From contig CM018686.1 in assembly GCA_009363875.1 (NCBI GenBank), positions 10,106,001 through 10,170,000 on the forward strand: a DNA stretch of 64,000 bases, read 5' to 3'. The position numbers and the translations under genes were made by a program. Below the pieces are notes generated by a model. That model ran no database searches and was not told the DNA's origin. It saw only the letters and a program-made list of their open reading frames with translations. This document shows, piece after piece, positions 10,997-21,320 of the stretch. Position 1 is the stretch's first letter. Every line of letters begins with the position of its first letter. The DNA comes from Mikania micrantha (lineage: Eukaryota > Streptophyta > Magnoliopsida > Asterales > Asteraceae).

Positions 10997-12412
10997 GGAA
11001 TTGTTTGGGATTCCATATAAAAATGACTTTTAAAAGTGACTTTTTATAAAAAGTCAATAAATTGTTTTTTTAAAAGATAAAAATTCTAGCATTTTAAAAT
11101 TGTTGAGAATTCTAGGTTACTTTTCATTTAATCAATTTCAATTAATCATATTAATTGAGAAAATCAGTTTTCATAAAACCGGATTAAACAGACAGATCAG
11201 ATCCGACATAGCGGAAACATTTTAAATTTTATAACCTTTCGATTCGCAATCGAAATAATTCCCAAATCAAGATCTAGTTACAAATCATTTAAACAACAAT
11301 TAAATTAAATAACACAACCATAGGGGTTTTAGAAATCGACCTTTACGAAGCAATTCCAAAAACACACGATGGATCGGCTATGGTCTCACTAGTTGACTCA
11401 CTACGATCACCCAAGTCCGGATCTCGTCCTACGAAAATTCGGATTGAACCAAAACAAATTTTGACTCGGCTCGGTTCGGCTCAGACGGGACAGTCTCGGT
11501 CCAGACCTGATGCGGCTCAGATGCAGCCCAATCGCAGCCCAGATGAGGCCTGGTCACCGGCCCAGAAGCAGCCGGCCTGTGACAGCCCACGTGTTGTTCC
11601 TCGATGCAGCCCCACAAAACAAGTGGCCTGCTTTGGTTCCTGCGCTCTTCTTTGGTCCGGCCAGTCTGCAGCCTACGCTGCCCTTGATGCGGCTTGGTTG
11701 TGGTGGTGGATACCGGCCAAGAACCCCACAAAAGGTGGTGGTGTGTGACGGCAGCCACAAGAGAAAGAAGAGGAATTAGGGTTTTGAATATTTCCAATCT
11801 AGATCCACTTATTGTGTAGTGTAAACCTATTATTTATAAAATAATAACTTACATTTCAAACTCTTCGGTAATTAACTTTTAATTACTTTAATTCCTATTT
11901 AATCAATTAACAATTACTTGATTATTCTTTGTTAATACAATTTTAACTACTTAACCAATTAACTAGTTAAGTAAAATTAAATAACTAATGTTTAACAAAT
12001 TAAACATCGTTTATTTAATTTAAACCTCTATTTTATTAATTAACATTTAATTAATAATCTCTTATAACAAAGTTCAAAACTTTGTTAGTTTAACGACTTC
12101 TACAACCATGCTCTTTACCCTTTACCCAATCTACCACCTACCACCACCCACCGACACCGTCACCGATCGCCACCCACCACCGTACCACTCAACTCCACCG
12201 CCATTTACCACCATTTTCACAACCCACTGCCGTTATTCATATCCTTAAAATGATTGTCAATATAATAATATTCTTTTTGATCATTTTGAAAGTCCTTTTG
12301 GAAAAGCTAATCCAAACACATTTTTTAATATTTTATTTTAAAAAGTTATAATTTAATAAACACTTTTGACAAAAAGTCCTTTTAGAGTTAAATAAGCAAT
12401 TCAAACAAGGCC
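10997..12412. mobile_element. TIR element with TTA target duplication, carrying internal AT-rich LTR-like insert
   Basis: The ends GGAATTGTTTGGGATT and (reversed) GGCCTTGTTTGAATTG form imperfect terminal inverted repeats, continued by AAAAAGTGACTTTTT-like blocks. Both ends are flanked by TTA (10,994-10,996 and 12,413-12,415), the 3-bp duplication expected of PIF/Harbinger-type elements. No transposase is visible, so it would be non-autonomous. The middle (about 11,106-12,105) begins TGTTGAGAATTC and ends ACTTCTACA and may be a separate LTR-like insertion, without a convincing duplication. A CCACC-rich patch lies at 12,125-12,235. Confidence 0.45.
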
Positions 12413-12707
12413 TTACTTTTACATGTAATTGGTAGCTTTTTATCAGTGCATAGTTTAAACTATCTTTAATCTGTTTGTTTTATACTTGAAGATCTTTCAG
12501 CAGATGAGCAGATCATTCAATATAAATAACTACAAAAAACTTGATTAACAAAAAAGTGTCAAGTTAACTTTCATGGAATAATACTACTTGATTACTATTT
12601 TATGATTCTATCAAATGATACAACAGATGAAATGTCTGCAAAATTGGGTGAAAAGAAAACTAAATAAACAAGTCATTTTAGTTATTCCTCAAATAATCAA
12701 ACACTAA
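12413..12707. other. flank between two TIR elements
   Basis: AT-rich DNA without a recognised gene. It ends in TAA (12,705-12,707), the presumed target duplication of H1. Confidence 0.4.
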
Positions 12708-13680
12708 GGGGGTGTTTGTTAGCCTCTTAATTATTCCATTAAGAGGTAGCCTCTGAACCGGTCAGAGGTAAGGGTGTTTGTTTCACCTAAAAATAGCCTC
12801 TTAATCATTCAGTAGATGTCCAAACCATTCAGCTTGGAAATGAGTCTGAATGAAACCAAAATACCCTAGGGGTAAAATTTCATCCCCAAATCACGCCTCT
12901 CTCTGCTTGCCCTCCACGACCGAACGACATCACCATATGGTAGTTCCTCTGGCATCGCTTCAAATCACCGCCGTCATCACCCTCCGGTAAGTTCTTCTTC
13001 TCTCTCACCGCCGTCATCTTCCCTGTTCAGACCGCCGGCTTTTAACAGGCGCCGCTGCTACCCTTCGGACTCAACCCAGCGGCGGCTGTTAACTGTCCCA
13101 TTTGCTACATGAACCACCCTTCGGATTCAGACCCTAGCGCTGACTGTTAACAGGCGTCCCTGTCCACGAACCACCTCTACCCTTCGGACTCAACCCCGAC
13201 GGCCGGCGGTCGGCGAACCACGGCTGTTAACCGCCTCTACCCTTAGTATAAATTGTTGGTTCTTGTTTTTATTTGTGATAAATTAGTAGTTCTTTTCCAT
13301 TGATTTCTGATAAATAATTTTTGTGTATGAATATATGCTTGTTTACACAGTTTCTTGTATGAACATATGTTTGTTTCCTGTTTGCTCTCAAATTCATTTC
13401 TCTGTTGGTTATTGTTTTTATTTGAGATAAATTGTCTGTTCTTGGTCATTGATTTGTGATAAATTATTTGTTATTGTTCATTGATTTGTGATAAACTATT
13501 TGTTATTGTTCATTGATATGTGATAAATTATTTGTGTGTATGAGTTTATGTTTGTTCTCATAGTTTCTCTTTGGTTCTTGTTTTTATTTGTGATAAATTA
13601 TTTGATCTTGTTCATTGATTTGTGATAAATTGTTTGTTCTTTGGTTCTCACATATTTGAATTTGTAAATCATGTATAGAA
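12708..13680. other. 5' non-coding region of H1 with two degenerate repeats
   Basis: Subterminal repeats of TTAAGAGG / CCTCTGAACC near the end; then a GC-richer part (about 13,020-13,240) where a block with CCCTTCGGACTCAACCC and GGCTGTTAACAGG recurs about three times; then an AT-rich part (about 13,250-13,660) in which TTGATTTGTGATAAATTATT recurs at least five times with changes. No ORF of note. Confidence 0.6.
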
Positions 13681-14611
13681 ATGGCACAAAAACGACTTAG
13701 GATTAATTGGAGGCAAGAAGGTGTAGAAAAAACCTTTCTTGAAACATGTGTTAACAAAATAACAATTCATGGGCGTGAAGGAAGCAACCTTAAAATGGTG
13801 TCATGGAAAAATGTAGCTGAAAAATTGAAAACTGAACACAATTTCATAGTGGACCAAAAACAAATGAAGAACCGGTATGATTACTTAAAAGCAAAATTTG
13901 CAGCTTGGACAAAGCTTAAAAACAAAACCGGTAATGTCTACAATCCGGTTACAAATACTTTTAACTTGTGAGAAGCCGAATGGCAAATAGAGATAAAGGT
14001 ACTTTTTTTAAACATGTTTTTATAATTATTATTGTATATCAATAATCTTATATTATTTTATAACATGTTTTTAAACAGTCCAACAAATATGTAGAAGCTT
14101 TGAGAAGCGCCCACTTCCTTACCTCGAGATTTGCATTCAATTGTTTGAGGGCTCTACTTCCAACGACTTTGACAGTTGGGGGGCCATCCTCTACACGTCC
14201 TCATCTTGTTGAAGAAGTTTCTGATTACAATTTAAATGGTCTAGAAAGTATTGAATGCACTCAAATAGAGCCCCCGACTTAAGGTGTTAGTGAGAAGTCT
14301 TCCGGCCAGTTTAAAAAAAAGGAGAAAAACGAAAAGTTGAAGAGACTTTAAACTCAAAGCTCATAGAAGTTGGAGACCATATTACCAAGGTGGCAAAGAT
14401 GTTTATTGAAAAACACAACCTTTCTAATAACATAGATGCATGCATGGAGAAGTTAGGGACATTGGGTTGGGAAGAATTTGATATCAAATATCAAACAACT
14501 CTTTTGCTTTTTGGTGAGAGTTATGATATTAGGAAAGTGTGGTTACGACTTCAACCGCACACATGTGAGCTTTGGGTTAGGAATGCAGGAGCAAAGTATG
14601 GTTTGTTTTAA
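13681..14611 (+). pseudogene. Harbinger ORF1, Myb/SANT-like DNA-binding protein
   Basis: In PIF/Harbinger elements ORF1 encodes a Myb/SANT-like protein that binds element DNA and helps the transposase act in the nucleus. The first exon from ATG 13,681 shows the typical layout: NWRQEGVEKTFLETC, then WKNVAEKLKTEHNF and KQMKNRYDYLKAKFAAWTKL. A TGA at 13,969 interrupts it in a place that continues EAEW. An intron fits 13,999-14,078 (AAG/GTACTT to AAACAG), after which the conserved NKYVEALRSA resumes. The second exon shifts by one base and back (14.1-14.2 kb), then has a TAA near 14,279. The C-terminal piece is seen at 14,390-14,611 (DACMEKLGTLGWEEFD). Not functional as written. Confidence 0.7.
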
Positions 14612-17182
14612 TAGTTTGGATGTTTAGTATGGATATGTTTTTTAGATGTTTTTTGGATGTTTTGTTGAAATTAGGGACTATGGATATTTTTTATTTATGA
14701 ATGTTTTTTGGATGTTAAGTTATGGGTTTTTGTTTGATGTTATGTTATGGATATTTTGTTTGGGTTGTTATTTATGGATGTTTTTTGGTTGTTTTATCAT
14801 TATGGCAGGTAGCCTATGGAATCAGATGATGAGATAGTAGTTTTTATTATCCTTTGTTGGTATTGGCTACAATTTGCCTCAACAAGAGTTGGAAGGGTAC
14901 ATGATTTAAATCCGGCATTAACTGGTCATGCATACACACAAGAGTTGTTGCATGGAACTTCTACACAATGTCATGAGATGATGCGTCTTTCTCGTGATGC
15001 ATTTGTGTTATTATGCAATCATTTTAAACAAAAAAATTGGTTGGATAGTAGTAGGTCAATAACATTTGAAGAAAAATTGGCTATGTTTTTAATTGTCATA
15101 GGACATAATGAACGTTTTCGAATGGTTAAACGTAGGTTTCAACATTCTACAGAAACGATTCATAGGTGCTTTCATGAGGTTCTAAACGCAATGATGAGCT
15201 TTGTTAGAGAAATTATAGTTCCAAGCTCTTCTGATGCAATCGCTAACACATCAGAAAGACATAGAAAGCTAAAACAAATATTCTTGGGAGCCATAGGTGC
15301 ATTAGATGGAACTCTTGTACATGCAGTCATGCCTGTTGATCAATAGACACGGTACAAAGGAAGAGGAAAAGGAGAATGTTATTAAAATGTGTTAGCAATC
15401 TGTAATTTTGTAACAACCGAAAATTTAGCGCATGTGATCGTGCTTGGAATCCACATTGATTTGACAGAAGAAATTATTTCAGGATGAAAGTATGCGAGAA
15501 ATGGTGAACGTGGGCGAAAACCGTGCGCGAAAAGGAGTTACGGATTGTCCAGAATCGCTAAACGAAGTTAAAAATCGAAAAATGGACGAAAATCACCTGG
15601 GGCGGTACGCCCCGGGCCACGCATCGAACCCAGGCGATACGCGCGGATTGAATCGAAGTGGTTCGGCCGCCATGGGGCTGCGCGATACGCCCCAAGTGGG
15701 GGGCTGGAGTGGGGCGATGCGCCTGGGACCAGAGGAGGCGACAAGTTGGGTTAAAGATGAGATTGCATCAAGAAAACTTATTTTTTTACTTCTATTCGAC
15801 GATTTCGGCCACACACACACAAAATCAACATCCAATCCATCAAATCTTCAATTCTGAAGGCTTTTCAAGGTTTAGATCGAACCAGGGAACATTTTTGCAA
15901 GCCCGGATCATCTTTTTATCCGCAGAACTCCGTTGGATTTGGTAATGATTCATTCTAACCTTCTAGATTGATTATGATTGATTAAATCTTGTTTTTGAAC
16001 GTAATGATATAGTTAGGGTAGTTGATTATTGCCTAGATGATGGCTAGAATTGATTATAAGTGAAGAAACTCGAACTGTTAATGGGTAAATCCTTGTTTTG
16101 AGCCGTTGTAATGCCCGGTTTGCATGAAATCATACAATAGTTATAGTGGTTTAAACCATTTGATTATGACAAGGTAGGTGATTAGTTTGATTAATTTTGA
16201 TATGCAAGGTTAAATCCAAGTGTTTCAAACTAATCATAATCAATAACAAGGATTGATCATTCCTAAGCCATTAAACTGTATAGAGACTGTTTTAGCTTGA
16301 TAATCAACAACATTAACGATTTCATGGCTATTAAGGCAATGTATTTGACATTGGACGTTCAGAAAAGATTTAATCAGTAGGTTAAAACGTATATAACATA
16401 TTATACGTAAACTAATGCAGGACTATACCATTAGCACCAGTTGTGAGTGATTTTGCTACTGTGACACATCAGGTGAGTTCTAGACGCCCTGTTTTTGATG
16501 TTTAATGTTTTGGGCTAGCATACATGCTTAACGTTATGTTCATGATGTTATGTGCTTAAGATGATGATAAATGAATAATGATATGCCATGACTATGTATG
16601 CGTGTTAATGTGTTAATATGATTTGTACATGATGATATGCTAAGTATGATGTGTGCATATTAGTAAGACATGATGATGAGAGGTATGATAACACGCTATG
16701 AGGATAAGTACAAATGTTAAGCTATGATGAAATCCTAGGCTGCTAGGATGAAGGTATGATGTGGAATACGAGGAATAGGTTTTATTGTAACATGTAAGTG
16801 ATGAAATGATGATTAAGATGCTAGCATGAGATGTTATGATATGATATGTGCCTTTGCTGCTAGGGCATAATGCTATGACGATAAGATGCTAGTATGAGAA
16901 GCTTATGAATGCCAGAATGTATGATCTGACGATATGATGATAGCATGATGTATATTCATTGCTAAAATGTTATGATGGTATGTTGAGGTGATACTGGCAT
17001 GACATAAGATGATGATGCCTATGGTATTAGGACATCATGATGACGTCATGATGATAATAGACTGGCATGTCATGTGTATGATATTAGCATAGTCTGTTAT
17101 GAGTTATCCTATGTTATTAGGATAACGTTACGATGTTATGCTGAATGATGATATAGTGCTAGCATATCACGTCATGATGAAT

Positions 17183-17390
17183 GAGGGTTGCTCCAGTACT
17201 TGTTACTGGGTAAGTATGGTTGCTCCCGTACTTGTTATGGGATGAGTATGACGTAGCTCCAGTACTTGTTACTGGGTAAGCATGGTAGCTCCAGTACTTG
17301 TTACTGGGTAAGTATGGTAGCTCCGGTACTTGTTACTGGGTAAGTATGGTAGCTCCAATATTTGTTATTGGGTAAGTATGGAGTCTTATG
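17183..17390 (+). repeat. six-unit hairpin array in 5' LTR B
   Basis: Six units of about 32-36 bp, each with an inverted repeat around a (C/T)TTGT loop: CCAGTA-CTTGT-TACTGG is the main form. The last unit is CCAATA-TTTGT-TATTGG, with matched changes in both arms. The second is CCCGTA-CTTGT-TATGGG. The corresponding array in the 3' LTR is at 32,086-32,290. Confidence 0.9.
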
Positions 17391-17800
17391 CCGGTATAAG
17401 CCCACTGTTAAAGACAGTGGATATGATGAGGACAAAGGTTTTGATGATGTAAATGAATGTGTGTTATGATTATGTATATGTGATGTATGAATGATTTATG
17501 TAAAGAAGTTTGTACCGGTACGAGATGTCAACTTCGGTTGGCAGTTAAAGAAATCTTATGCATGCATGAGTTTTCAGCTGCGGGTTGATAGTTATAGAGT
17601 CTTGTGCCGCACAAGCCTGTTTGACTTCAGGTCAGCAGTTGACGGCGAAGTTCCGTCACCGTATGAATGAGGTTATGATGTCATGTATGTTATGTATATG
17701 AAATGTGTTATGTTCAGGGTGATTGAGACTGTTGACTTTGGCCAACAGTGAATGCTAATAGTTTATGTACAATAAAGATTTTATTGTTATGAAAACTAGA

Positions 17801-17841
17801 ACTCACCAGCGTAAGCTGACTTGATTTAGCATGTATGTCAG
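17801..17841 (+). promoter_or_regulatory. ACTCACC module, 5' LTR B
   Basis: ACTCACC followed by CAGC-gtaa-GCTG, then AC and a T-rich stretch ending ATGTATGTCAG before GTTAAG. GAACTCACC-type complementarity to the donor at 16,470 covers 9 bases (GGTGAGTTC), allowing for the A before ACTCACC. Confidence 0.55.
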
Positions 17842-18060
17842 GTTAAGCTTTGGTCAGAGAAGGTATGGAGCTCAGGCATTCAGATAAAGAGAGTCTGGTG
17901 GCATTGGCAATCAATTATGTTTAAATTAAGACATTATTTCATGTTTGACCAACTATGTTGTAAATTCCGCTGTTATTTATGAAAGTTTTCAGTTTAAAGA
18001 GCTATGTGTTATGACGAAACCAACCTCCGTGGGGTCGCCTGGAATCGGGGCCTCACAAGT

Positions 18061-18072
18061 TGGTATCAGAGC
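18061..18072 (+). other. PBS of element B
   Basis: TGGTATCAGAGC, Met-tRNA primer site, 3 bp after the LTR end CCTCACA. Confidence 0.88.
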
Positions 18073-18387
18073 CATAGTTAGAGAGATCTTAGCATCCCAA
18101 ATGCTAAGAGTTAAACTGTGAATGGGATTAAGTGATGCGGATTGCCAACCACGGATGAACGGATGCCACGAGCTGAATGTTATGTATGAGTTAAGATGTA
18201 GGTGCAAGGTAGAAAGATAGTTAGTGTCATGCACGTTGAGGTGATGGGATGGGAAACGTTTAGAGCTTATGAGTTGGGTAAATGGTTAATAACACCTGAT
18301 CAACGTCATTAACGATTTACAAAGCTTATTTCGTGCTAAACTGATTCTGTACTGACTCCTCAATTGTTGCATTATGTAGATAGTTAG

Positions 18388-20168
18388 ATGGCTGGACAAG
18401 AGGGTAGGCCACGTAAGCAACCACAGGAACCTGAAGAACCGCGTATTGAGAATGAAGAATCCGTCAACGAAGATGACCACGAGCACAACGAGCAACCGGA
18501 AAATGAAGACGAGTTTACTCTAGAGCCGATTGTGGTAAAGGCTATTTTTGATGAAGTCTGCAAAATCATGGATGAGAAAATGCTGGCAATGATTGGTAAG
18601 GCACTGAAGGATGCTCTAAAAGACAAATCTGAAGGAACCAAGGAAAGCTCTAAGGGAGATGATGAAGTTGTGATCATCGAAAATAAAGCGGTGATTCTAT
18701 GTCAGGGAAACTGAAGGGTTGTGACTACAAGTCTTTCAAAGGATGTAATCCATCGGTCTTTGATGGTAAGAAGGATGCTGTGGCCACCTGTCACTGGATT
18801 TCTGCGATGGAGGCTGTTATCTCCATCAGTGAGTGCCGAGTTGATCAAGCTGTCAAGTTTGCAGCTCACTCTTTCGTCGAGGAGGCACTTCACTGGTGGA
18901 ACACCATTAAACAGTCCAAGGCTGCAGCTGATATGGAGAAGATGACTTGGGACGATCTCAAGGAACTGGTCACTAAACAGTTTTGTCCCAAGAACGAGCT
19001 GGATAAAGTTGAAAGAGAGTTTCTGGTGCTGAAAGCTGGGAGTCTAAACCACAGGCAGTACACTTCACGATTTAACGAGATGGCGAGGCTCGTTCCTCAT
19101 CTAGTTTCTACTGAGGAACGCAGGGTGAGGATGTACATGGAGGGTTTGCCTCCAAAAGTAAGGATTCATGTGAAGGCCCATGCTCCCAAGACCTTTTACT
19201 CCACGGTAGAACTCAGCGGTATTGTATGGGATGATGTGATGGCTGATGAGCCAATACAAGAGAAAACAAAGATGAAAGAATCCTCTGGGACTAAGAGGGG
19301 TCGAACAGACCAACAAAAGTTCTCAAGCAAGAAAGTGAAGCGAGAGGAGATGAGCCGATGCAACAAGTGTGGGAAAAACTACACGGGACAGTGCCTCCTA
19401 GGCACTAATTTATGCTTCAGGTGCGGAAAGACGGGACATTTTTCTAACAGTTGCACGAATTTTACTTGATGTTTTAACAGCAATGGGTTAGGACACATGT
19501 CCAAGGATTGCAAGAAACCACGGGCTAATGCTTCGGGCTCGGGTAAGAAAGAGGTAAGGGAAAGGAAAAGCAGAAGGCTAAAGCACGAGCCTTCACGTTG
19601 TCAAGGGATGATGCTGTTGAGGACCCGGACGTGGTCACAGATACCTTTTCTATCAATAATATTACTGCTTCTGTATTGTTTGATTCTGGTGCCGGTATAA
19701 GTTTTGTATCTTCTACTTTCTAATATGGGTTGTCTGGGAAGGTTAAGAAGATAAATCGGGTATTTGATGTAGAAACAGCGATTGGTAAGATGACGAGGGT
19801 GACTGAGGCTATAGATGGTTGTTATGTTAAGATAGGAGGTCATAAGTTCCCAGAATAATTGTTTTTTTATAACCTTGAGAGGTTTCGATGTAGTCTTGGG
19901 CATGGATTGGTTGGCCAAATACGAGGCTAACATTGTATGCTGACGAAAAATGATATGTTTACGTGCGATGGATGGGAGCTCTGTAACGATTTATGGTGAT
20001 AGAGCGATGTATGCGCCAAAGATCATTTCGATGATCAAGGCTGATGTTATGATGAGGCGAGGGGGTGTAGCCTACTTGGCCTATGTGATTGAGGAACGTA
20101 CGGATATGAGGACGATTGATGATGTAACCGTGGTGTGTAACTTCCTTGATGTATTCCTTGAGGAATTG
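18388..20168 (+). pseudogene. gag and protease part of element B
   Basis: Starts at ATG 18,388 (MAGQEGRPRKQPQEPEEP), a charged N-terminus. A frameshift near 18,690 separates it from the capsid part (GCNPSVFDGKKDAVATCHW, ALHWWNTIKQ, TKQFCPKNELDKVEREF). Zinc-binding motifs follow near 19,360-19,520; the last reads CFNSNGLGHMSKDC, with Ser at the second Cys, after a TGA at 19,467. A further shift leads to the aspartic-protease active site LFDSGAG (19,676-19,696), then a TAA. The end (CNFLDVFLEEL) runs straight into the target site of element C at 20,164-20,168. Several lesions: not functional. Confidence 0.8.
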
Positions 20169-20342
20169 TGTGACACCCCGTAATTTCCAGGTCAGCTTGT
20201 TTTTATTTAAATGTTTATTTAAATGCTAAATGTACACGTGGCAATAGAATTAGATCAATTTAGTGTGACACGTGGCACGACCGTACAAACACCGACACAC
20301 AACTGGATAATTCGTGGAATTATGGGCAAACAGCACACACGT
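20169..20342 (+). repeat. 174-bp remnant of the 5' LTR of C
   Basis: Matches the first 174 bp of the 3' LTR (from 25,846) almost exactly, up to CAGCACACACGT, and then jumps directly into the pre-gag ORF. About 2.8 kb of LTR plus the PBS and leader are missing, so the element cannot prime its own replication. Confidence 0.88.
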
Positions 20343-20361
20343 AGCACAGGTCGACGAGGAG

Positions 20362-20979
20362 ATGGAGAGACGGGCTCGACACGCGGCACGAACTCGGTAT
20401 TGGGGATGGCTCCCTATGGTGATACGGGATTGGATCATAGCAGAGAGGGTACCTTCGCCACGGTATCCTGGCGACGCACCGACAGACCATAGACTGCCAC
20501 CACTTGGAGTGCCGATGGAGCAGGCATTCGCTGCTCACGTGGCCTTCTCCCGACGTGAGGCCATGAGGAATGACGAGCTATCGGACGAGGTCCGCGTTCT
20601 TCTAGAGAAGAACGACCGCCTGGAAAGGCGTAATGACAGGTTAGAGGAGCAGGTGGAGACCTTACGTCTCCAGGTGTCCCAGCTGATGAGTCAGCACGGA
20701 CAGATGGTGGATGTCATGCAGGAGCATGACGGGCGCATTACGAAGAATCGGGTCGCCAACGAGGAGACTCAGGCGATGATCCAAGCTAGCGAGGCCATGC
20801 TTAACGCGTGGGCTGCACAGTTTATTGAGGAACCACCACAGGATGACAGTCCCCAGTTCGAGGTCAATGACCTCGAAGAAGGAGACTTTGATGAGGATCC
20901 CAATGAGGATCCAGAGGAGGATGATGATGATGGAGATGCTGATAGTGACATTTCACATGTCACCATGGACTCAGATTAG
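20362..20979 (+). CDS. pre-gag coiled-coil ORF of element C (N-terminus lost)
   Basis: The open frame runs from inside the LTR remnant across the deletion; the first ATG in it is at 20,362, so the natural start is probably lost. Visible parts: an Arg/Trp-rich beginning (RYWGWLPMVIRDW), a long heptad-like coiled coil at about residues 75-130 (LLEKNDRLERRNDRLEEQVE), and a very acidic tail ending HVTMDSD. No known domain. It occupies the same place as the pre-gag ORF of element A, but has an acidic tail where A has a hydrophobic one. Confidence 0.55.
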   Translation: MERRARHAARTRYWGWLPMVIRDWIIAERVPSPRYPGDAPTDHRLPPLGVPMEQAFAAHVAFSRREAMRNDELSDEVRVLLEKNDRLERRNDRLEEQVETLRLQVSQLMSQHGQMVDVMQEHDGRITKNRVANEETQAMIQASEAMLNAWAAQFIEEPPQDDSPQFEVNDLEEGDFDEDPNEDPEEDDDDGDADSDISHVTMDSD

Positions 20980-21320
20980 TCGAGATATTTTCATTTATGA
21001 TTCTTTTATATTTGCCTAAACGAGCGGGATGTGCTCGTACAAACTTATTTTACTATCATCTTTTGAAATCATTGTACTTCAAGTTTATTATTAATGAGAA
21101 TGATGTTTCACTTTACTTACTGTATTCTGACTATGGTTGTTTGCTAACTTAACATCTGACCTGACAACTAACATGACATCTAACTTGACTTCTAACATAA
21201 CATTTGACTGACACTCTGACTTACTAACATTCAATCCCTTCCGTATATAGATCATCTATGGTTGGGAGAGGAAACTACGCATGACACCCAAGGCACACTG
21301 TAGATGCTGCCGTTATCAGG

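Larger units (their letters stand above)
15409..18057 (+). repeat. 5' LTR of element B
   Basis: 2,649 bp, TG...CA. Contains GC-rich CGGTACG inverted repeats (15,600-15,720), a perfect donor CAGGTGAGTT (16,470-16,479), an ATGATG-rich central region, six hairpin units (17,183-17,390), five further hairpins (17,402-17,749) and the ACTCACC module (17,801-17,841). Small apparent ORFs near 15.5-15.9 kb recur in the 3' LTR and have no recognisable domain. Confidence 0.92.

Noticed and set aside
11380..11797. Overlapping ORFs on both strands rich in Arg/Pro/Trp
   Set aside because: Overlapping frames in a GC-rich patch of a probable mobile element; no recognisable domain and no relative here.
11106..12105. 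Solo LTR inside the TIR element
   Set aside because: TG...CA ends are possible, but the flanking five bases (AAAAT and ACCAT) do not match and no PBS or purine tract is present.
15492..15945. ORFs of 80-121 codons in LTR B, repeated at 30,425-30,847
   Set aside because: Both copies are LTR sequence; they overlap in opposite strands and differ by frame-altering changes.
17183..17390. CRISPR-like array
   Set aside because: Regular repeats with short varied spacers, but in a plant LTR; units are hairpin minisatellite repeats without unique spacers.
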